Assembly: GCA_028712015.1 (NCBI GenBank)
Contig: JAQTRB010000056.1
Location: 1-8,044, forward strand
DNA: 8,044 bases
Reading direction: 5' to 3'
Source: Syntrophales bacterium
Lineage (GTDB): Bacteria > Desulfobacterota > Syntrophia > Syntrophales > UBA5619
Under the pieces are notes generated by a model. The model had not been told where the DNA came from. It worked only from the letters and a program-made list of their open reading frames with translations, and searched no databases. This document shows, piece after piece, positions 1 through 6,321 of this stretch; the first letter of the stretch is position 1; every line of letters starts with the position of its first letter. The translations under genes were made by a program, and so were the position numbers.

Positions 1-54
1 GCGATCTGGACGGATTTTAATTGACGCCCGCTTTTCATGGCCAAAGCAATAAGA

Positions 55-69
55 GCCGAGAAGCTCGGC
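55..69. repeat. perfect inverted repeat (GCCGAG-aag-CTCGGC)
   Basis: GCCGAG at 55-60 and CTCGGC at 64-69 form a perfect 6-bp stem around a 3-nt centre. It lies just upstream of a possible -35 element (72-77). No T-run follows, so it does not look like an intrinsic terminator for a gene to the left. It could be an operator or a chance palindrome. Seen directly; function unknown. Confidence 0.4.
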
Positions 70-71
70 GA

Positions 72-100
72 TTGACTTCCGGATGGATTTCCAATATGGA
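72..100 (+). promoter_or_regulatory. possible sigma70-type promoter for the HMG-CoA-lyase-like gene
   Basis: TTGACT (72-77) and TATGGA (95-100) are separated by 17 bp. The -35 matches consensus at 5 of 6 positions; the -10 keeps the first three bases but lacks the final T. Transcription would begin near 107, giving a leader of about 30 nt before ATG 137 and leaving almost nothing before the alternative TTG start at 110. Weak but well placed. Confidence 0.3.
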
Positions 101-136
101 TGAGCCGTCTTGTGCAACCATGGGGGGTGTCCAGGG

Positions 137-1054
137 ATGGCCCAGCGGGAATGTGTCCGGATCGTCGAGGTCGGGCCGCGGGACGGCCTGCAAAATATTT
201 CGCAATTTGTCGCGACGGAGCAAAAGATCGGCCTGATTCGAAGGTTGGCCGACTGCGGACTGAAGGAGATCCAGATCGGCGGGTTTGTCCACCCTCGGGC
301 CATCCCCCAGTTTCGGGACATTCGCCGGGTGGCTGCCGAAACGGATGGTCTTGAAGACGTCAAGCTGACCGCACTCGTGCCCAATTTGCGGGGCGTTCAA
401 GACGCCATCGCCTGTGGCCTTCGGAAGCTCATCTTCTTCTTCTCCATCAGCCGCTCCCACAACCTCAACAACGTCCGCCGGACGCCGGAGGAATCCCTCG
501 CCGCCCTCAGGAAAATCCGGGAGGAGACGCTCTCCGCAGGGATCGAACTGCGCGTCGATCTTGCCACTGCATTCGGCTGCCCCTTCGAGGGCCGAATCTC
601 GGAAGACGCGGTCCTGCGGTCCGTGGAGAAAACCGCAAATCTCGGAATCCGCGAAATTACCCTCTGCGACACGGTAGGTTTCGGAAACCCGCGACTCGTC
701 GAAGAGATCGTTCGGGCCTGCCGCGAGCGATTCCCGGAGGTTGTCTTCGGGATGCACTTCCACAACACCCGGGGGCTGGGCCTCGTCAATGCTTTCGCCG
801 CATTCCAGACCGGTATCCGAATCTTCGACACGGCCCTGGGCGGCATCGGCGGATGTCCTTTCGCACCGGGGGCTTCCGGGAACACGGCAACGGAGGACAC
901 GGTTTTCCTGTTCGAGGAAATGGGCATCCCGACCGGCGTGGACCTCCCGGCCCTGCTGGAAACGGCACGGCATCTCCGGGAAATCCTTCCCGACGTCCCG
1001 CTAACCAGCGCCCTCTCCCGGGCCGCCCTTCCCCGCGGAGCGGCCATACCCTAA
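137..1054 (+). CDS. HMG-CoA lyase family protein (DRE-TIM aldolase/pyruvate carboxyltransferase-like)
   Basis: A 305-residue TIM-barrel lyase of the hydroxymethylglutaryl-CoA lyase family. The classical enzyme splits HMG-CoA into acetyl-CoA and acetoacetate in the cytoplasm (leucine or ketone metabolism), using a divalent metal. The signature pieces are in order: VEVGPRDGLQN with R15 and D16, the metal pair H207/H209 in GMHFHN, C240 in GGIGGCPFAPGASGN, and N249. Spacing between these residues equals that of the human enzyme (local number plus 26), so the core has no net gap. The Glu normally found in the I-E-x-x-SFV strand (human E72) is Gln here (Q46, IQIGGFV) and the Ser of SFV is Gly, so the substrate may not be HMG-CoA itself. 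ATG 137 puts the N-terminus at the usual place, six residues before the first beta strand. TTG 110 in frame would add nine residues of unconvincing sequence (MCNHGGCPG). Shine-Dalgarno is weak (CCAGGG). Family assignment is firm; exact reaction is not. Confidence 0.88.
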   Translation: MAQRECVRIVEVGPRDGLQNISQFVATEQKIGLIRRLADCGLKEIQIGGFVHPRAIPQFRDIRRVAAETDGLEDVKLTALVPNLRGVQDAIACGLRKLIFFFSISRSHNLNNVRRTPEESLAALRKIREETLSAGIELRVDLATAFGCPFEGRISEDAVLRSVEKTANLGIREITLCDTVGFGNPRLVEEIVRACRERFPEVVFGMHFHNTRGLGLVNAFAAFQTGIRIFDTALGGIGGCPFAPGASGNTATEDTVFLFEEMGIPTGVDLPALLETARHLREILPDVPLTSALSRAALPRGAAIP

Positions 1055-1124
1055 CCCTCCTGAAAGCCCGTCTATTCCCATTTTCATCTTTGAAAAAGGT
1101 CGAATGCGTGATAAGCAGACACCC

Positions 1125-1151
1125 GTTCCGGATATCGCGCTCCGGCGGAAC
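1125..1151. repeat. inverted repeat between lyase and formyltransferase-like genes
   Basis: GTTCCG (1125-1130) and CGGAAC (1146-1151) are perfect complements around a 15-nt centre. An alternative inner pairing is CCGGA (1128-1132) with TCCGG (1141-1145). It sits about 22 nt before the Shine-Dalgarno of the next gene. It lacks a clear U-tract (only ATTTT follows), so termination is doubtful; an mRNA hairpin or operator is equally possible. Confidence 0.3.
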
Positions 1152-1172
1152 ATTTTCGAATGACCCGATCAA

Positions 1173-1178
1173 AAGGAG
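1173..1178 (+). promoter_or_regulatory. Shine-Dalgarno deciding the formyltransferase-like start
   Basis: AAGGAG at 1173-1178 precedes two consecutive ATG codons (1182 and 1185). The spacer is 3 nt to the first and 6 nt to the second, so the second is preferred. Confidence 0.6.
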
Positions 1179-1184
1179 AAGATG

Positions 1185-2105
1185 ATGCGCATCGCCGTCA
1201 TGGGACAGGCCGCCTTTGGGGCCAAGGTCCTGGAAACATTATCGGACAAGGGGGAAGAGATCATCGGCGCCTGGCTCCCCCAGGGGAAACCGGGGGGGAA
1301 ACCCGATCCGCTGAGGATCGCCGCCGAAAGCCGCGGGATCCCGGCCCATCAACCGCAAAGCTATAAAACGCCGGAGACCCTGGATGCCTTCCGGGCGACC
1401 AGGCCCGACCTGCTGATCATGGCCTTCGTCACCGACATCATTCCGTTGACCTTCGTCGAGACCCCGACGCACAGGGCCATCTGTTACCATCCCTCGCTTC
1501 TTCCCCGCCACCGCGGCGGAAGCGCAATCAACTGGGCCCTGATCATGGGGGACCGGGAAACGGGGCTTTCGATCTTCTGGACGGACGCGGGGATCGACAC
1601 GGGACCGGTGCTCCTGCAGAAAAAAGTTCCGATCGGCCCCGAAGATACAACCGGCTCTTTGTACTTCAACAAACTCTTCCCGCTCGGCGTCGAGGCGATC
1701 GTCGAGTCCGTCGATTTGATCAAGGCGGGGAAGGCGCCCCGTCTGTCCCAGGACGAGCGCCTCGCCACCTACGAACCGCTTTGCAACGACAGGGTTGCCG
1801 GGATCGACTGGTCCAAGCCCGCGACAGCGGTCTTCAATCTCATCCGGGGCTGCGACCCCCAGCCGGGGGCATACTCTTTTTATCAAGGAACGAAGGTGCG
1901 CCTCTTCGATGCCGGGCTTGCGGACGCCAGCCCAGGCGGCCGCCCCGGCGAGGTCCTGGCGGCCAACGAGAGCGGCTTTACCGTAGCCGCGGGCGATGGG
2001 GCCATCCGGATCGGAAAGATTCGAACGGACGCAGGCAAACAGGATGCCGCCGCCTTTGCCGCAGCCGCGGGGCTGAAACCGGGGGAGCGTTTCACATCCG
2101 GATGA
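1185..2105 (+). CDS. 10-formyltetrahydrofolate hydrolase-like / formyltransferase-fold protein (related to the N-terminal domain of 10-formyl-THF dehydrogenase)
   Basis: A 306-residue member of the formyltransferase fold (Rossmann-like N-domain about residues 1-190, OB-like C-domain about 205-300). Automatic annotation would probably say methionyl-tRNA formyltransferase. However, the opening MRIAVMGQAAFG, the block YHPSLLPRHRGGSAINW, the following SIFWTDAGIDTG, and the later GKAPRLSQ and TYE match my memory of the N-terminal hydrolase domain of ALDH1L1-type 10-formyl-THF dehydrogenase better than tRNA-Fmt. H102 and D138 have the same 36-residue spacing as the catalytic His106/Asp142 of that enzyme. 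The Asn two residues before the His in tRNA-Fmt is Cys here (C100). No aldehyde dehydrogenase domain follows, so the protein is free-standing. Likely cytoplasmic, acting on 10-formyl-THF (one-carbon metabolism) or transferring formyl to an unknown acceptor. Start chosen at the second ATG by Shine-Dalgarno spacing; ATG 1182 would add one Met. The lyase gene lies 130 nt upstream, so a shared transcript is possible but not shown. Confidence 0.85.
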   Translation: MRIAVMGQAAFGAKVLETLSDKGEEIIGAWLPQGKPGGKPDPLRIAAESRGIPAHQPQSYKTPETLDAFRATRPDLLIMAFVTDIIPLTFVETPTHRAICYHPSLLPRHRGGSAINWALIMGDRETGLSIFWTDAGIDTGPVLLQKKVPIGPEDTTGSLYFNKLFPLGVEAIVESVDLIKAGKAPRLSQDERLATYEPLCNDRVAGIDWSKPATAVFNLIRGCDPQPGAYSFYQGTKVRLFDAGLADASPGGRPGEVLAANESGFTVAAGDGAIRIGKIRTDAGKQDAAAFAAAAGLKPGERFTSG

Positions 2106-2141
2106 TCCGCTGTCGGTGGTATCGAAAAATTGCCATTGTTC

Positions 2142-2170
2142 TTGACATACCTTAACCCTTTTTCTACGCT
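2142..2170 (+). promoter_or_regulatory. candidate sigma70 promoter for the small winged-helix-like gene
   Basis: A perfect TTGACA (2142-2147) is followed after exactly 17 bp by TACGCT (2165-2170), which keeps the important first two and last bases of the -10 consensus. Transcription would start near 2177, about 37 nt before ATG 2214. It lies 36 nt beyond the stop of the previous gene, so it would start a separate unit for the small gene and perhaps osmC. Confidence 0.5.
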
Positions 2171-2213
2171 TTCCCCGGCTGCAAAACGCCATTCATTGAA
2201 AGGTGGAGAACAA

Positions 2214-2459
2214 ATGGAAATCAGTCAGGATGAAAAAGAGATGCTCCGCAGGATTGTCGACAACCAGTACACCGGCGGCGGTTTCAGACGCGCAACCTGG
2301 ATCTCGAAGGTTTGTCGCACCGACGCGGACAGAACGCTGCTGGATGAGCTCTGCCGAAAGGGTCTGGTCGAAACCGGATTGGGGGGAACCGTAGCGGGCG
2401 ACAGCTATAAGGCCTGCTGGTTGACCCCGCCGGGGAAAACCGCAAGCGGACAGGAATGA
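2214..2459 (+). CDS. small hypothetical protein, possible winged-helix fold
   Basis: An 81-residue protein I do not recognise as a named family. It begins MEISQDEKEMLRRIVDNQ and contains a helix-rich first half, then LLDELCRKGLVETG (about 42-55) followed by a turn-rich stretch and YKACWLTPPGK (about 65-75). That pattern, a recognition-like helix, a 'KGLVE' turn and a terminal beta wing ending in LT-x-x-GK, is typical of small winged-helix proteins, so nucleic-acid binding is a reasonable guess but not shown. It carries two cysteines in the core (C34, C47) and a third near the wing (C67). ATG 2214 has a good Shine-Dalgarno (AGGTGGAG, 2201-2208) five nucleotides upstream. An in-frame ATG at 2130 would overlap the -35 promoter region and encode an unconvincing extension. 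It precedes the OsmC gene by 87 nt and may be co-transcribed with it. Confidence 0.6.
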   Translation: MEISQDEKEMLRRIVDNQYTGGGFRRATWISKVCRTDADRTLLDELCRKGLVETGLGGTVAGDSYKACWLTPPGKTASGQE

Positions 2460-2507
2460 TTCTTCCGACGAAAACCGAACGACGGCAACCTGACGGCGGC
2501 GCGAAAC

Positions 2508-2522
2508 CGGTTCCATGAACCG
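2508..2522. repeat. perfect inverted repeat upstream of osmC-like gene
   Basis: CGGTTC (2508-2513), CAT, GAACCG (2517-2522) is a perfect 6-bp stem with a 3-nt centre. It ends 9 nt before the AAGGAGG Shine-Dalgarno of the OsmC gene. No T-run follows, so it is not a standard terminator. As DNA it could be an operator; as RNA it could modulate translation of the downstream gene. A competing pairing of GGCGG (2496-2500) with CCGCC (2520-2524) also exists. Confidence 0.4.
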
Positions 2523-2531
2523 CCATCATCC

Positions 2532-2538
2532 AAGGAGG
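2532..2538 (+). promoter_or_regulatory. strong Shine-Dalgarno of osmC-like gene
   Basis: AAGGAGG at 2532-2538 with an 8-nt spacer to ATG 2547. It is a near-perfect anti-16S match and fixes the start. Confidence 0.75.
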
Positions 2539-2546
2539 TCACGATT

Positions 2547-3026
2547 ATGACGACGGAAAACAACTTGAAGGAGGATCTCCGAGCGTACAAGACCAAGATC
2601 ACCCCCTCCATGAAAGCGACGCTCGTCTGGACGCGGGATCTGGTCTTCGCCGGCAGAACGCCCCAGGGATATGATCTGGATTTCGACGCCGACGCCCAGT
2701 GGGGCTGCAAACCGACGGAGGCGCTGCTGTTGTCTCTGGGCGGCTGCATGGCGATCGACATCGTCTCGATCCTCAAGAAGATGCGCGTGGAGATCCGCCG
2801 TTTCCGAATCGACCTGGCTGGGGAACGAAATCCGGAACCGCCCCAGTATTTCAAATCGGTGGAGATGGTCTTCCATCTGTCCGGCAAGAATCTGGAACCC
2901 CGCAAGATCGACCGGGCCATTGCATTGTCCCGGCAGACCTACTGCTCCGTCTACAACTCCCTGCGTTCCGACCTGGACCTCAAGATCAGCTATATCGTGG
3001 AGGATGAGGAAGCTCCACCCGCGTGA
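2547..3026 (+). CDS. OsmC/Ohr family protein
   Basis: A 159-residue OsmC-fold protein. Characterised members (OsmC, Ohr) are cytoplasmic dimers that reduce organic hydroperoxides with two cysteines; YhfA-like members have less clear roles. The two expected cysteines are present: C67 in LLSLGGCMAIDIV at the start of the central helix, and C133 in SRQTYCSVYNSL in the second helix. The N-terminal strand ATLVWTRDLVFAG and GYDLDFDADAQWGCKPTEALL, where OsmC proteins have the 'GP.P.E.LL' turn, support the assignment. A third cysteine, C54, sits in that turn. Length is normal (about 140-160). No signal peptide. In an anaerobe a peroxide or thiol-stress role is plausible, but the sequence does not decide this. 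It follows the small winged-helix-like gene and converges with the BPL_N gene, with 40 nt between the two stops and no obvious bidirectional terminator. Confidence 0.9.
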   Translation: MTTENNLKEDLRAYKTKITPSMKATLVWTRDLVFAGRTPQGYDLDFDADAQWGCKPTEALLLSLGGCMAIDIVSILKKMRVEIRRFRIDLAGERNPEPPQYFKSVEMVFHLSGKNLEPRKIDRAIALSRQTYCSVYNSLRSDLDLKISYIVEDEEAPPA

Positions 3027-3066
3027 TGGGGAGGCGCATCCGGGAAACGGCGGCGTGGCGGCGGCC

Positions 3067-4479
3067 CTAAACGCGGACCAGTCCAAACCAGAGACGATCG
3101 ACGGCGTCGATCAGGCATTTGAACGCCCCCCCGTGGCTCATCGCGGAACCAAAGAGGTCCCTCCGCAAGGATTGAATCTCCCTGTCGTCGCAGTGAAGCG
3201 GGGTGAGAGAGCCGGTCTGCAGGTAGCGTCCTTCCCGGTCGAGGAGACGTTTGGCCCTGTCGACAAACGGGAAAAGCCGTTGTCGGATTTCCCGCAGATC
3301 GCCGCGCAGACGAACGGCATCGAAATCTCCGAAATCCCGCGAATCGCCGGTCAGAAGGGTTTGGATTTCCCGGACCATCACAAACAGCGTGCTGTATTCC
3401 AGCCCGCGGACGCCTCGACGCCACCGGAGCAGGAAAGAATTCCGCCAGTCCCAGAGCATGAAACTTTGGCCGGCGGCAACGAGGTCCTCGACAGAAGCCC
3501 GGATCTCCGCCAGCATCGCCTGGATGTCCGGCGGGAGGTCCGGCCGGGGTTCTCCCGACGGCGCAGGGTTGTCCGCGGCCGGAGGTGCCGGCGAATCGGC
3601 CGCCGTCAGATGGCGCCAGAGGTTTCGCAGTACCGCCTTGCCGTTTCGGTCGCCGGGGGTGTCGAAATGAAGCATCGACAGGACAACCTTCCCGCGACCG
3701 CACCGGCCCTCCAAAACCGCCGGTTCGCCCCGCAGACGCTCCGGATTCAGCAGAATGCCGTAACGCGTTTCCAGGGCCGGCCAACCCTGGCTCTCTCCGT
3801 TCTCCATGGAAATATCCGAGCTGAAGGCTTCGGGTTGCGCCTCTTCATAGGCAGCCAGAGTCCGGACGCCTGGATCGTCGACCGCCAGTTGCGAAGGCCA
3901 CCAGGCGGTAAAGACCGGTGTGCGGACGCCGCGCCAAATCGGATGCTCGGCGGTGGTCACCCGGATCCCGCCGCTGAAGCTGGCCACCCGCTGGCTCGAT
4001 GACTTCCGACGGACGGGCAGAAGAGCGACCTCCTCCCGAGTGGCCAGCCCGGCGCCGCCGCAGATGCCCAGATAGCTGCCGCCGTCTTCGACGAATCGGC
4101 GGATCTTCCCGCATCCCCTCTCTCCCAGCGCGACGCGTTTGTTCGACGCCCAGCCTCCGGGAACGAACAGCATCCGGTAACGGACAAGTTCCCCCCGTCG
4201 CACTTCCTCCGCCCGGAGAAGCTCGAAGGGGAGTCCGGCGTCTTGCAGCGCCCGCCAGGCCATGATTCCCCAGAGGAACGATTCGTCCCAGAGCAGCGCG
4301 CAATGCCTTTTTTCCGGAGCCGTTCCGACCGCAGAGCGGGGATCATCGGCCGTCCGCTCCGCCAAGATGTTCTCGTCTCCGTTCAAAACGGCATCCTGTC
4401 CATTTGTGATTGGGAAGTTCCGACGCGACGCCGGACCCGCCGCCATGGATTGGATGGCGACGGATCCGGCGCGCTTCAT
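3067..4479 (-). CDS. BPL_N-domain (class I glutamine amidotransferase-like) protein with a C-terminal helical region
   Basis: A 470-residue protein in three parts. Residues 1-55 are a low-complexity, poorly conserved-looking extension. Residues about 56-290 match the biotin-protein-ligase N-terminal-type domain (BPL_N): CALLWDESFLWG, then LLRAEEVRRGELVRYRMLFVPGGW, and the nucleophile elbow SYLGICGGAGL with C140. Residues VVLSMLHFDTPGD (265-277) align with the region where these amidotransferase-like folds keep their His and Glu; here H271 and D273 replace the common H-P-E. A Pro/Ala linker (about 295-317) leads to a charged helical region (318-470) of unknown function, rich in Arg and Trp. 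No signal peptide or membrane segment. The gene lies 18 nt after the exporter stop and is probably translated from the same message, which suggests a linked function. The start is uncertain: ATG 4479 has only a distant AAGG and an internal Met (residue 12) is also poorly preceded. Catalytic activity is unproven for this family. Confidence 0.75.
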   Translation of the reverse strand: MKRAGSVAIQSMAAGPASRRNFPITNGQDAVLNGDENILAERTADDPRSAVGTAPEKRHCALLWDESFLWGIMAWRALQDAGLPFELLRAEEVRRGELVRYRMLFVPGGWASNKRVALGERGCGKIRRFVEDGGSYLGICGGAGLATREEVALLPVRRKSSSQRVASFSGGIRVTTAEHPIWRGVRTPVFTAWWPSQLAVDDPGVRTLAAYEEAQPEAFSSDISMENGESQGWPALETRYGILLNPERLRGEPAVLEGRCGRGKVVLSMLHFDTPGDRNGKAVLRNLWRHLTAADSPAPPAADNPAPSGEPRPDLPPDIQAMLAEIRASVEDLVAAGQSFMLWDWRNSFLLRWRRGVRGLEYSTLFVMVREIQTLLTGDSRDFGDFDAVRLRGDLREIRQRLFPFVDRAKRLLDREGRYLQTGSLTPLHCDDREIQSLRRDLFGSAMSHGGAFKCLIDAVDRLWFGLVRV

Positions 4480-4497
4480 GCAGATAACGTCACAGCC

Positions 4498-6036
4498 TTA
4501 GAATGTAGGCGCCGGGAAGACAGCCCCACTGAACAGCAGCCAGGCAATCACAAGCGTAAAGAGAATATTGAATGCCTGGGTAATCAGAAATACCACGGCC
4601 GGCTTGCCGCCGCCCATCGCGACCAATTCCTTGAACTTGGTGTCCAGGCCGATGCACAGGAAGGCCATCGTGAACCACCACCCCCGGATCCCCTTGGTGA
4701 AGCTCGTCACGGCCTTGGCATCCGCATCGCTCACGAAGAACGAAAAGATGATCGATGCCACAACAAACCCGAGGACAAACTTCGGGAAACGGACCCAAAT
4801 CTCCATCAGGCCCGGTTTCTCCCCCGTGGCGGATTGTCCCTTGAGGACGAACCAGATGGCCAGCAGGAACGCGACCAGGCCGATCAACACATTCTGCACC
4901 ATCTTCACGACGACGGCAACCTGCATCGCCTGCGGGCCGGCGATCTCACCGGCGGCCACAACGGCCCCGGTCGTGTCGATCGTGCCGCCGATCCAGGCCC
5001 CCGCGACGGCCGGAGACATCCCCGACCATTTGGCGATGAGCGGCATGAAGATCAGCATCGGGACCGCGCAGAGCAGCACGAGCGAAATCGCGTGGCTGAT
5101 CTTCTTCGGATCGCCCTTCACGGCGCCGCCGGCGGCGATGGCCGCCGACACGCCGCAGATGGAGACGGACGTCCCGAGGATCGACGCAAACTCGTCATCC
5201 AACCCTATCTTTCGGGCTATCCAGAGGCAGAAGTAGAATACGACCAATACGACCAGCACGGATTGAATGATCCCGTAGGCGCCCAGCTTGACGATGCTGC
5301 CGAAGAGGACCTCGGCGCCCAGCAGAACCAGGCCGATCTTGATGAAGTATTCGGTCTTGATCGCGGCCTTCAGCCAGTCGGGGATACCGAAGATATTGCT
5401 GATGAGCAAGCCGAAAATCAACGCCCAGAAGACCACCTCCAGGCCGTAGTATTTGATGATGTCGTTTTCGGACAAGAAATAGGCCACGCAGCTGAGGATG
5501 AAGATGACGGGAAACCCGGCAATGAACTTGCCCACCGGCATCCCCATGAAGGCCACGCCGATCACCCCGAGGATCCCCAACACGATCAGAAGTTTAAGGG
5601 CTTTGAGCATGTTGTCGCCGGAAAACACTTTCCCGGCCGTGCTGCCTGCGCCGCCCTTGATGTCGGAGGCCAGTTTCGCCGCCTTCTTCTGAAAATCCTT
5701 GTCCTGAACCGCTTTTGCCGCCGCCTCGTACTTGGTCGCCGCATCGGCGATCGCCTTGCGGTCCTTGCCGTCCAGCGCAGCCTTGAGCGCCGCGGCCTGC
5801 TCCTTGACCGCCGCCTCGTTCTTCCCTTCCGCTTCCGTTGCGATCGCTTCCACCTTGGTCGTCCAACCGGAGAGCATGCCCTCGAACGACCCGCCTGCAA
5901 CCCATTTCCACTTGGGAAGCGACATGGTGAATCCGGCCAGAGCAACAAAGAGAATCAGGAAACCGATCCAGACCGACATCCAGTCGTCGCTCTTCCATAA
6001 AACCGACCAGTTAATGCCCTTGTTGTTCCCTTCCAT
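4498..6036 (-). CDS. YeiH/UPF0324 family membrane protein (putative sulfate exporter) with N-terminal insertion
   Basis: A 512-residue inner-membrane protein of the YeiH/UPF0324 family (Pfam Cons_hypoth698), often annotated as putative sulfate exporter; substrate is not established. Core blocks: KIGLVLLGAEVLFGSI (233-248), GTSVSICGVSAAIAAGGAV (288-306), AGAWIGGTIDTTGAVVAAG (345-363) and VKMVQNVLIG (377-386). Hydrophobic segments fall near 20-40, 146-162, 171-188, 198-215, 229-248, 254-273, 283-303, 316-335, 342-362, 371-397, 416-435, 452-466 and 478-503. Family members such as E. coli YeiH are about 350 residues. Here the first hydrophobic segment is followed by about 85 Ala/Lys/Glu-rich residues (about 58-140) predicted helical, before the core begins. 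ATG 6036 has a strong Shine-Dalgarno (GGGAGGT, minus strand 6051-6045) with 8-nt spacing. The gene leads an operon with the BPL_N protein and has a leader of about 280 nt. Family call is firm; transport substrate is annotation tradition. Confidence 0.88.
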   Translation of the reverse strand: MEGNNKGINWSVLWKSDDWMSVWIGFLILFVALAGFTMSLPKWKWVAGGSFEGMLSGWTTKVEAIATEAEGKNEAAVKEQAAALKAALDGKDRKAIADAATKYEAAAKAVQDKDFQKKAAKLASDIKGGAGSTAGKVFSGDNMLKALKLLIVLGILGVIGVAFMGMPVGKFIAGFPVIFILSCVAYFLSENDIIKYYGLEVVFWALIFGLLISNIFGIPDWLKAAIKTEYFIKIGLVLLGAEVLFGSIVKLGAYGIIQSVLVVLVVFYFCLWIARKIGLDDEFASILGTSVSICGVSAAIAAGGAVKGDPKKISHAISLVLLCAVPMLIFMPLIAKWSGMSPAVAGAWIGGTIDTTGAVVAAGEIAGPQAMQVAVVVKMVQNVLIGLVAFLLAIWFVLKGQSATGEKPGLMEIWVRFPKFVLGFVVASIIFSFFVSDADAKAVTSFTKGIRGWWFTMAFLCIGLDTKFKELVAMGGGKPAVVFLITQAFNILFTLVIAWLLFSGAVFPAPTF

Positions 6037-6054
6037 ACGTTCCTACCTCCCTTC

Positions 6055-6078
6055 ATCGTTGTTACGATCGTTTCGATC
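6055..6078 (-). promoter_or_regulatory. two overlapping, mutually exclusive hairpins in the exporter leader
   Basis: On the minus-strand RNA, GATCG-AAA-CGATC (6078-6066) and ATCGT-AACA-ACGAT (6068-6055... reading right to left) share the same central bases, so only one stem can form at a time. The second stem ends 3-4 nt before the GGGAGGT Shine-Dalgarno. Each stem is 5 bp, the first extendable by two G-U pairs. The geometry would permit translational control, but the stems are short and no ligand or protein is indicated. The pairing is seen; the function is inferred. Confidence 0.3.
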
Positions 6079-6321
6079 ACGGAAAAACCGAAAGTGCATG
6101 GCACACCTTCCGCCCTACGGCCGCATACAAATCCGCAGGCCCCCTCCGCGCGTTCAACGAAATCATGAAAAGATCGAAAAACCTGTAGGTTACGGCCGAT
6201 CGGGCAGACGATCAGCAACGGAATCGTGCAGATGGTCCCGCAAAATCCAATGACCTCGACCATCCGGCCCAAAGACAACATCGAGAGGATCCGAGAAAAT
6301 GTACAACGATCCTTGCCGGGC

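Noticed and set aside
35..973. 312-codon open frame on the - strand
   Set aside because: It is antisense to the HMG-CoA-lyase-like gene, which has all family motifs.
1239..2192. 317-codon open frame on the - strand
   Set aside because: It is antisense to the formyltransferase-like gene and has no recognisable domain.
3027..3066. possible bidirectional terminator between the convergent osmC and BPL_N genes
   Set aside because: The 40 nt are GC-rich but show no clear stem followed by a T-run on either strand.
2671..4002. 443-codon open frame on the + strand
   Set aside because: It overlaps the OsmC gene in another frame and then runs antisense to BPL_N. It has no recognisable domain.
4243..6000. 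585-codon open frame on the + strand opposite the exporter and the start of the BPL_N gene
   Set aside because: The exporter and BPL_N on the other strand have clear family motifs, a strong Shine-Dalgarno and a promoter. This frame reads as a low-information His/Asp/Arg-rich shadow caused by GC-rich antisense codon bias.
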